Shown here one piece after another: positions 56,455-64,000 of a stretch of DNA of 64,000 bases. Below the pieces are notes generated by a model. The model worked only from the letters and a program-made list of their open reading frames with translations, made no database searches and was not told the DNA's origin. How positions within the stretch are numbered: position 1 is the first letter of the stretch; each line of letters starts with the position of its first letter. Source of the DNA: Nageia nagi (lineage: Eukaryota; Pinophyta); assembly GCA_050084985.1 (NCBI GenBank), contig JBITNC010000001.1, forward strand, positions 82,150,001 to 82,214,000, written 5' to 3'. The translations under genes and the position numbers were made by a program.

Positions 56455-58719
56455 ATGGCCCTACCGATCACACATCGAGATGGACACAGAGCTACCTTGG
56501 TGGTTGATTCTCCTACTGGACATCAGGTACATTGCATTTCCTACCTTTTCCTTGCTATGCTTTTACTTGTTTTTAGATTTTAGCTGCCTATACACTGGTT
56601 TTTCGAATTGCCCCTAGGGTTTTCCTGTTGAATGCCCTAGCCTTTCATTTTTCCCTTTTCACTCTATTTTTTTGAATTTCTGGTATCATGGCTGCACTAT
56701 GCTCATCCGTACGAACCTGCACCCTGAATTTCATTGACCTTCGTGCACGAAAATAGGACCGCTGGCGGTCCTTTCTACCCTAGTTTGGACTGTGGGCGAT
56801 CCTTTTCACCTACTCTAGACCGTGGGCGGTCCTCTTTACCAGTACTATTTTTGCTATCTGTGTTTCATATCTTGATACTGACTTGCCTTTTATCATTCTT
56901 TTCTTGCAGAATCGTGCATACCTTATGCGACCATCCGACAAGAGTGTCGCCTTCACCATTGCCCAACAGTGGCCACAAACTGACGCAGCCCGGAGCATTC
57001 TAGAGGACATTTCGTTCAGCTACCTTGCGTTTGCTGACTATATGTTTCATGACCGCAACATGCTGACAACTTTGATGGAGAGGTGGGATCCAAACTCCAA
57101 CACCTTTCACCTTCCAACTGGTGAGATTACAGTGACCCTAGAGGATATCTACAGGATCACTAGACTTCCTATCAGGGGAGGCTAGTGAACATGATTCCTG
57201 TTCCAAGCCTGGAACAGGTAGAGGTATGGGCTACACGGTTGATGGGGTCAGACGAAGTAAATCACAGGAAGAGGGGTGTGTCCTTAGTGAGACATGTGTC
57301 AGAGTATCCTCCAGCACGGGGTGACCTATGGATGAGACTCCTCATTGCCTGCCTTTTGGATGCTATTGTTTATCCAGATAAGAGTAGTGAGACCTTTCCT
57401 ATGGGCATGGTTCCTATCATTCAGGACATGGTGACACACAGGCAACAATATGCATGGTGCCCCGCAATACTAGCGCAACTCTATCATGACCTCCACGGCT
57501 TTGCAGAGGTGGAGAGAGGGGGGAGACAGGTGGCTCATTCTATGATTCTACAGGTGTGGGCATATGATCACATCGTCATCTCTAAACTGATGATGTTGCC
57601 CCTAGATCATCCAGATGATGTACCCACCTGGCAACAGTGGGCGATGATAGAGGGACCCGATTTTCCTAGCATGGACCTAGAGGGATGGCAGGTACAATTC
57701 GACCTACTGCAGGAGGCATAGATATACTGGCATCCCTATCGGGGAGGTGTGCCGGAGTGGGAGGAGGACATACAAGAGATGGCATGGGTGAGACACCCTA
57801 TATACCTACAGGCGCATAAGGCACTAGTGGAGCCGTACAGGCCAAAGCGGGTACTCCGTCAATTCGGCCTCCAGCAGGGCATACTGGATGATTGCAGGAT
57901 AGTGGTTCGCTACTACCATAGCAGGCATCTTCCAGAGGACTATGAGCCAGTACCTGACTGGGATTCAGATTGGGAGTCCCCTAGTGAGGACTCCGACCAT
58001 GGGGTCGATGATGACATAGATGGACCTGATCACACAGAGGACTACCTAGACTGGTGGAGGACGTGCTGTCCTCACCACATAGGCATTCATGATGCTGACC
58101 CAGGTGATGATGCATGGGAGGATGAAGACACAGGAGACATACAAACTGGATGGGATGCTCCCTTCACGACAGGAGGGTGGGGAGGAGAGAGTAGCCTGAC
58201 ATATGCTCACGACACGTCTCTAGATGCAGGTCATGACGACAACGAGGAGATCGATCCAGATCAGGATGAGTATGAACCTGAGTATGAGACAGATACAGAT
58301 TGGGAGGAGGAAGACTACGATGAGGATGATGATGGTAACCTATTTTCACTGTTACTTTACTTTGACTTTCTGCCTTTCATGATATGCAAGGGGCTAACAT
58401 GATATGTTTATGCTATGTCACAGATCCTGAGGTTGAGATGGCTAAGCTGCGTGGTCAAATCGATCAGAAGGATGAGGAGATTAGAGAGCTATAGGGTCAC
58501 CTACAATCCGGAGGAGGGGATTATACTGGTATCTACCAGGACTTACAAGTGGCCAACAAGGAGGTCAAGACCCTCTATGAGCAACTTCGCCAGGCCGAGA
58601 GACAAATCGGCGAGGAGAAGGCACGCGTAGAGAAGTACAAGGCACGGTACAGGGGTGGTACATCTAGCAGGGCTACTAGCTCTAGTGTAGGGGGAGGGGG
58701 GTCTACTAGGAGATTCTAA
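56455..58719 (+). pseudogene. Plant mobile domain (PMD, MAIN-like) gene, three exons, antisense in the LTR element
   Basis: Exon 1 (56455-56526, MALPITHRDGHRATLVVD onwards) ends at CATCAG/GTACAT. Exon 2 (56910-58334) starts after TTCTTGCAG and carries the PMD domain. Its marks include FHLPTGEITVTLEDIYRITR near the start, WMRLLIACLLDAIVYPD, and WCPAILAQLYHDLHGFA. Then comes an acidic stretch of about 100 residues. Exon 3 (58424-58719), after GTCACAG, is a coiled coil (QVANKEVKTLYEQLRQAERQ) with a Gly/Ser/Arg tail. PMD proteins are nuclear and related to MAIN/MAIL1, which act in gene silencing and genome stability. Many plant copies are carried by transposons. Breaks: a +1-type shift at 57180-57186, TAG at 57719-57721 and TAG at 58492-58494. 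Both TAGs are one C-to-T step from CAG. It is otherwise nearly whole. Confidence 0.88.
56527..56909 (+). other. Intron 1 of the PMD gene, with three palindromic motifs
   Basis: 383 bp, GTACAT to TTGCAG, phase 0. It contains GGACCGCTGGCGGTCC (56756-56771, a perfect inverted repeat with a two-base centre), GGACTGTGGGCGATCC (56787-56802) and AGACCGTGGGCGGTCC (56817-56832), about 31 bp apart. Confidence 0.8.
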
Positions 58720-59084
58720 ATCATTCTATGTAATCTCATCCAGTTGTATTGTAAACAAAAATATTTTGATCATGATATATATAAAACACAAATTTTGGTA
58801 CCTGATTTTGCTCTTGTACATGTACTTGTGATGCATGAATTTGATGTTTCATGATCCTTGAGAACAAACGCCAACGACACAACTTGAAATTCTGACTTCC
58901 CACGCTGTGGGAGTAATTGGTACCTTTTGCTTTCCTCTATTTTTCCACTAAAAGAGGACCGTCGGTGGTCCTATTATCACGACATACAACGTCGGTGCTC
59001 CTATTACGACTTCATGAAGCCCTCCAATCTTGACCATGATGTCCGTTAGTGACCTGAACCAACTGCTAGCTTTTCTCTTCTCTT

Positions 59085-59156
<72 letters not shown>

Positions 59157-59158
59157 AT
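58720..59158. other. 3' flank of the PMD gene with palindromic motifs and a (TA)n tract
   Basis: GGACCGTCGGTGGTCC (58956-58971) and ACAACGTCGGTGCTCC (58985-59000) belong to the same motif family. 59089-59152 is a (TA)n microsatellite with one slip. This is where the two converging transcripts (PMD plus strand, gag minus strand) meet. Confidence 0.8.
59089..59152. repeat. (TA)n microsatellite
   Basis: About 32 TA units with one TATT interruption, at the gag/PMD junction. Confidence 0.95.
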
Positions 59159-60375
59159 CTACCAAATGATACCTCCGGAGGGCCTGGAGCTCCCACCGAT
59201 GCTAACCTCACAGGCGTCTTCAAGAAAGATCATATTGACATGCTGTTCTTCTCCTGTATCTTTGACCTTTACTGGACATACATAGAATCCATCTTCTATG
59301 AGCTTTTGTATTCTATCCCTAAGGTTTCCACACCCATTAGTAGCATGGCCCTTAGTCTGATGATATTCACAATACCTATCTTCTTTATACCAAGCGGGTT
59401 TTTCTGCTGTAGGATCTTCTTCATGCTTAGGCAAGGGTTGTAATAACCCTTTTTCCACAAGGTCTTTTAGGATATGTCTTGGAGGTATGGGAAATCTCAC
59501 ATATTTCTTCTCCTTCGTCTCACTTGTCTTCTCAGCCACATGGATAGTTTTCTCTTTCTTTGGCGATTATGGTCTCTTATCCTTTGCTTTTGTCTTATCA
59601 CTATTACCATACTTTACAAGCCCTAGCTTCACAAGGACTTTTTCTTTCTCTAACAGTTTATACGTCATATCGAAAAATGTGAGATGTGTATAATCGATAA
59701 CATATGATTGTAAGGGCAATATAACAGCTTCTTTAAAAATGTTATTTACCTCTTTTTCTGTTAACCTTGTCTTCACTTGCTGCCATGTCTTCTTAAACCT
59801 TACAACAAATTTGTCTAGTTGCTCATCACTGTCTTGCTTGATAGCACATAAATCTGATAGCATAATCTCCTTCTTGATGTTATGCTTATACTGCTCTAGA
59901 AACAAATTACTGAATTCCTCAAATGATGTGATGGACCCTTCAGGTAAGGCATAAAACCATTCTCGAGCCTCTCCTTCCAAGCTCTGGGGAAGAATTTAGC
60001 TTGCAATCTTTGGTCTGTACCAATTTTGAGTTCACACTCATCCTTGAAACCCTGTATATGTCTTCTTGGATCTCCTTCACCATTGAACTTACTAAATTTT
60101 GGTTCTTTGTAGTCGGATGGTGGCATGTGCCTACGAATTTCATCACATAAAGGACTACTGAATTCGAAAGAATCATTAGGCGGAGCTGATCTCCTTGCCA
60201 ATCTGTCTATCTGCCTCTGCATACCTTCCATAGTAGCCTGAAAATTACTATTATCACCCTTAGCGCTATTTTGCATTCCCCCGGATCCCTTCGGATCATC
60301 ATGTCTGATTTCTACCAATAATTCATCCAAATCTCTTTTTGAAAGACTACGCAAGAATAATTTAAGTTGCTCCAT
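59159..60375 (-). pseudogene. Ty3/gypsy gag of the 8.3-kb element
   Basis: On the minus strand from an ATG at 60375 (MEQLKLFLRSLSKRDLDELL). The gag core follows: DYKEPKFSKFNGEGDPRRHI, then a shift near 59978, AREWFYALPEGSITSFEEFS, NLFLEQYKH. After a stop near 59567 comes the zinc-knuckle region CEYHQTKGHATNGCGNLRDR, spaced CX2HX4HX4C. Gag would form the particle that packages RNA in the cytoplasm. It ends in a Gly/Ser tail next to the (TA)n tract, with no protease following. The shift and stop are the only breaks I see, so gag decayed recently. Confidence 0.88.
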
Positions 60376-60445
60376 AACTCAAACACTCACAAAATAGATG
60401 TTAGCCTTAACTAAAACCTTTAGGGTTTTAGTATAATGATGTGCA

Positions 60446-60464
60446 GTTCACATCGGGTTCACCA
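60446..60464 (-). promoter_or_regulatory. Primer binding site, TGGTGAACCCGATGTGAAC type
   Basis: On the minus strand TGGTGAACCCGATGTGAAC starts two bases inside the 5' LTR end. The leading TGG fits a tRNA CCA end. The donor tRNA is not certain from memory. Confidence 0.65.
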
Positions 60465-60466
60465 AA

Positions 60467-61299
60467 TGTTTACAAATAAAATTGAGCGTACAAATAAGTA
60501 AATAGGTAAATATCTACAAACTCAATATTATCTGTATTTAAGCTACGGATAGCAATTTATTCTAGATAACAATAAACAACATAACCAATTCAGAAGTGTA
60601 ATTGTACCAACCAAGATTGTAATTTGTGTACTTACCTCACGGAACGTACCTGACAACGAAAGACGCAGATATTGGCGATGTACTGATGATAAGCTGCCTT
60701 TCCAACAACGTCGTGACCTGCAAGGATGCAAAAAAAGGACCACAGCGGTCCGTTTCAATGATATAAGAGCACCGGCAGTGTTCTTCCGTTCACAAAGGAG
60801 CACCGACGGCCTTCGTTTGATAGTTTTGACCTCTCGATTAAGTCCAGAACTTCAATGTAGATGTCTCAGATGGTAGTATGATATCAGAATAGATCGTAGA
60901 TGTCAGGATAGCTCGCGTAAGGAAGCACACAAACCACAACCTTGTAGGCGGTACCAAGAGATACCTTAAGGGGTAGCCACTTACAAGACCATACGGGGGA
61001 TCATGTGTATCCTTGTTATCGTGGACTTACTATTAGATCCCTTATTTATATAGATAATAGATAATACCGCCCATGGGTCGACGTGCATCTACATAAATAA
61101 GACTAATTCACAACATTCAATATAAAACACACCAATAAACAAGATAATCCATGCAATATTCAAGATAACCCATGCAATATTCATATTCAAGACAAACATT
61201 GATATTATCACTTTAATCCATTCAAGACATATAGTTAGGCCAAGCATATTTCATTAATTTATTGATTTAAAAACATAAATTCATTTTTATGTGTTAACA
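60467..61299 (-). repeat. 5' LTR (right side) of the 8.3-kb element
   Basis: 833 bp, nearly identical to 53017-53870. The minus-strand TATA box is at 61044-61052. Confidence 0.95.
60737..60814. repeat. Palindromic motifs in the right LTR
   Basis: GGACCACAGCGGTCC (60737-60751), GAGCACCGGCAGTGTTC (60767-60783) and GAGCACCGACGGCCTTC (60798-60814). Against the left LTR they carry changes that fall mostly inside the motifs. Confidence 0.7.
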
Positions 61300-61304
61300 A
61301 CAGG

Positions 61305-62780
61305 TTTGTGATGAGGATAACACCTCATTTTCTTCACTCAGAGTCCCATGGTCAAAGACTCGTGGAATGGTGCATGCGCCACAAGTGGCAATCGAAGTGA
61401 GCTCGGAGGCTTCTTTGTATCTGTTTCCCGCTGGGGACAAGCTTTCACATAGCATCCTTCTCCAAATGCATTTTGGTTTCCATAATGTTGTGGTAGAAAT
61501 GGTGGCATTCAAGTGGAAGTAATTTTTAATCTGATGAATTCACCAATACCATATTTTATTGCATGCATCGATCTGGGAGATGTTACAATCAGATTTATGA
61601 ATACATCAAAGGCTTTTTCAAAAGCATATTGTCGTTGTTGTTGTGGTTATGGGTGTGTTGATAGTACATACAAGATTCCTTATAACAATGTATTTTTTGT
61701 TGTATGTAGACAAATACGCAGAGAATCCATGCTTTCCAGGGTTGTTGCATTATGTGCTGGAGTACTATCTCTGGGAGATTGCGTTGTCCTCCCTTGAAAA
61801 TTAATAAAATGTGGTTTTAATTCTGATATTGTTGTGATGAATGCTCTTACATATATATTTGCTTAATTTTGAAGACGCTTGTAGATCAATGAAGCGATTC
61901 TCTCTAACATTTATTGTTTGTTGAGTGTTCTCTACTTCTGTCAATTATTTCTTTTGTCATCTTGTGGTTATTATACGATGTTTCTAAAATTCATGGTTCA
62001 TTGGGTGCTTTTTATTTTCATTAAGTGTCTCTCATTCCTGATGGGTAAGCAATGAGATTATGTAATTGCGTAAAAATAGACTACAATTAGCCAATATTTT
62101 TCTAGCTTGTGTCGTCGTAGGAACTATAGAAGATAGTATGAATATGCTTCAAAGAGTAGTTCTAAATGATGTCAGTGAGCCCAACTTCATTTTGGATTTA
62201 TCGATAACATCCATACTGTTCTTTCCCATTGAGCAATATCTGTCAAGGATACCGTGTTCAGACTGTCGGAGCTCCAGACGTTCAGGGGATTCAACTCGCT
62301 TATGACCGTTGTATGCTCCAATTCCATCTATCGCGAGTGGATGGACTGCCTCATGATCGACCTGCACACAGAAAATGTTAATGCCAACAACAATAGAAAC
62401 GACAGGGAAGGGTACCGGGGCTGTGAAGATGTATGGCAGAACAAATTTAGGTTGTTGGGTGATGCGTTTGTTTGTGGCACCCAAACAATGCCTTCCATGG
62501 ATAATTCAGGGACTCTTTCAACTATCAAAAATGGTGCCATGGTCAGGAGGTCTCAAGTTTCAAACCTTGCTACATTTGATACCCACTATACATAATAGTA
62601 TGCAGATTAAGCGGGGCCTGTAACTCCACCTAAGAAATGGCATGGGGATTAATCGATAGAGCCATAAGCCTTTGGTTATTGAATAAATAGGAAGATGGGG
62701 CGCGACGAGTTGTTCTTAGGGCGCTGATTTGTATAGTGTGGGGTTAACAAAGAAAGGAATCTCAGAACCAACGAATTTTG
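61305..62780. other. Gene-relic-like sequence of unknown origin
   Basis: 61305-61520 and 62180-62590 have mixed composition and overlapping frames on both strands, such as SPAGNRYKEASELTS on the minus strand at 61400 and TFRGFNSLMTVVCSNSIYRE on the plus strand at 62280. SDIVVMNALTYIF near 61825 resembles a PPR motif. No frame is long or clearly a known family. Confidence 0.35.
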
Positions 62781-62960
62781 GATATTATGATCATAGGGTA
62801 TTGCATTGAACGTATGCATTGAGAGGCCCATTGAATTCTTTGATAAATGTATGATGCATGGGATGTATGTGGGATGTTTTGCAAGGCTCGTTGAATTCTT
62901 TGAGAAATACATGATGCATGAATGTATGTGGGATGCTTTGAAAGAGAATGAAAGCTACTA
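62781..62960 (+). pseudogene. PPR motif relic
   Basis: Two copies about 63 bp apart of a block containing GAATTCTTTGA and ATGATGCATG preserve the ghost of EFFDKMHD and the preceding MIIGYCIE. They are like the PPR pieces at 3407 and 50505 but more eroded. No open frame remains. Confidence 0.5.
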
Positions 62961-63674
62961 ACATACTTTGAATAATATGTTTACAAACATCAAATGAACA
63001 GTTCAGATCATTTTAAGCGTCGATCATTCTTCGTAAATCGTCGATCAAAAATTTGGCTCTTACTTGCCAACAGGACGCCTACAACATAATAATAGAAATA
63101 ATTACGTGTAATAAATGATCTAATAATTAGGACCTTGCTGCATTTATAAGAGGAGATTCAGAGAATACTTATATAGTGGTTGCAGATTAGAGGCAAGCTT
63201 ATGTATAATTAATGATCTTAAAGGATGAATCTTGATTTTCTACAGGTGATGAAATTTCACCTATACTAGACTTTATTCAATTTTGTGAATGAATTTGAGG
63301 ATCAAATTAAAGGATATCTAGTATGTAATGACCTTCAATAGATACATCTTGGAATTTTCTATAAAATTTTGATGTTTGTGTTGTTAAACGTTGCTTTAAG
63401 GCTTAAAATTTTGAATTAAGATAAATCATGAAAGAATATGATCAAACTTGCAGAAGATATTGGAATTAGAACATGTTAAGATGATTATTTGATAATATAT
63501 TTAAGGTGCTTGGTTTCAAGATATCTCGATATTTCTTATAAATCTTTTTCTTTATATAGGTTTAAGAAATGTAATTTTAAATTCACCTACGTATAATTAC
63601 TTAGGTCAATTTGTATATTGGATAATACCATATCAAAAAATATCACTTAGTTCATTAAAATAGTTCTAATATTT
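62961..63674. other. AT-rich non-coding sequence
   Basis: Nothing recognised. Confidence 0.6.
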
Positions 63675-63785
63675 TGTAGGTAAGCATTAGGGGTTAGGGG
63701 TTTAGGTTAAAGATTAAGGATTAAGGGTTACAATTAGGGTTTAAGGGTTACAATTAAGGTTTAAGGGTTAGGGTTATTGTTAAAA
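63675..63785. repeat. Degenerate telomere-like tract
   Basis: Runs of GGGTTAGGGGTTTAGG and GATTAAGGGTTACAATTAG, then GGGTTTAAGGGTTACAATT. They are imperfect TTAGGG/TTTAGGG-like units, with a 19-23 bp higher unit (TTAAGGGTTACAATTAGGG). Weaker GTTAGGGTTGTAG words reappear at 63938-63990. Confidence 0.7.
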
Positions 63786-64000
63786 ATTTTGGAGTTATTG
63801 TTATAAATTTTAGGGTTATAATTTTTTAAATAATATAAATTTTATTATAATTTAAGAAATTCTTAATTTTAAAATAATATAAATTTTATACACTTTTAAT
63901 TTTATATATTATAATTTATAATTTTAATTTTATAAGTGTTAGGGTTGTAGTTTCGGGTAAGGGGTTAGCATTTGGGGTTATGGTTATGATTTAGAGGATA

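Larger units (their letters stand above)
53012..61304 (-). mobile_element. LTR element, 8.3 kb, minus strand, gag-only, with an antisense plant mobile domain gene
   Basis: The LTRs at 53017-53870 and 60467-61299 are nearly identical (TGTTTACAAATAAAATTG to TTATGTGTTAACA). They are flanked by ACAGG on both sides (53012-53016 and 61300-61304). The PBS and gag place the 5' LTR on the right, so the element runs on the minus strand. Order along it: LTR, PBS, gag, (TA)n, the plus-strand plant mobile domain gene, four minisatellite arrays, PPT-like AAAGTGGGGCA, LTR. RT, RNase H and integrase are absent. Gag resembles Ty3/gypsy. Antisense extra genes are known in Tat-lineage elements, so I place it there by inference. 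High LTR identity suggests a fairly recent insertion. Confidence 0.92.

Noticed and set aside
56455-58719. Calling the PMD gene intact
   Set aside because: One frameshift and two stops lie in its exons, and no alternative splice I can see avoids all three.
59030-59443. A 137-codon plus-strand open frame
   Set aside because: It is the shadow of gag on the other strand, extended by the (TA)n tract read as IYIYIY.
62149-62595. Overlapping open frames of 111 and 113 codons on opposite strands
   Set aside because: They are near-complementary frames of the same DNA with no recognised motif. I could not decide which, if any, was coding.

Overview
This window is plant nuclear DNA. GT-AG introns, TATA boxes, Ty1/copia and Ty3/gypsy LTR elements, hAT and MITE-like DNA elements, tRNA-derived SINEs and fragments of plant-only genes (PLS-class PPR, NODULIN HOMEOBOX, plant mobile domain) all point there. 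The density of old, nested and partly deleted LTR elements, the very long LTRs and the lack of any intact host gene suggest a large repeat-rich genome. A gymnosperm is my best guess, but that is inference. I see no bacterial or organellar gene organisation.

Layout. 1-2302 and 10263-10644 are two halves of a decayed Tat-lineage Ty3/gypsy pol gene. They are split by a Ty1/copia element at 2308-10262 that has 473/478-bp LTRs, a CCCCT target duplication, an initiator-Met PBS and a PPT. This copia element has lost integrase. It carries a tRNA-Phe-like piece, a PPR piece and an ASG2/WDTC1-type WD40 piece in its leader, and a 50-bp minisatellite before its 3' LTR. 10645-16358 is non-coding repeat sequence. 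16359-20987 is a giant imperfect palindrome with arms of about 2.1 kb. 21.5-25.3 kb holds a long, broken, unrecognised gene with a repeat-rich leader. On the minus strand, 25.8-29.4 kb is an LTR plus truncated integrase and RNase H of a Ty3/gypsy element, and 32.0-33.7 kb is a gag/protease relic of another.

35.9-45.3 kb is an array of LTR-bounded segments that carry spliced-looking host gene pieces: a NODULIN HOMEOBOX/SHPRH chimera, an LTR, then a segment with a TPR gene piece and unrecognised coding sequence, then a second LTR. A 1,014-bp hAT element with a long hairpin sits in the second segment. 45.3-53.0 kb holds SINE and MITE relics, an exon-like piece and a decayed PPR gene, and is otherwise AT-rich.

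53012-61304 is the best preserved unit. It is an 8.3-kb minus-strand LTR element with near-identical LTRs and an ACAGG target duplication. It encodes gag but no reverse transcriptase or integrase. On the opposite strand it carries a three-exon plant mobile domain gene with its own TATA box and leader minisatellites. A family of short GGACCG/CGGTCC palindromes is scattered through its LTRs, the gene leader, the intron and the 3' flank. The last 2.7 kb contains gene relics and a degenerate telomere-like tract.

How it fits together. Almost every coding signal belongs to, or lies inside, a transposable element. The common theme is LTR elements that lost their own pol genes and carry pieces of host genes, or in one case a nearly whole host-type gene in antisense.
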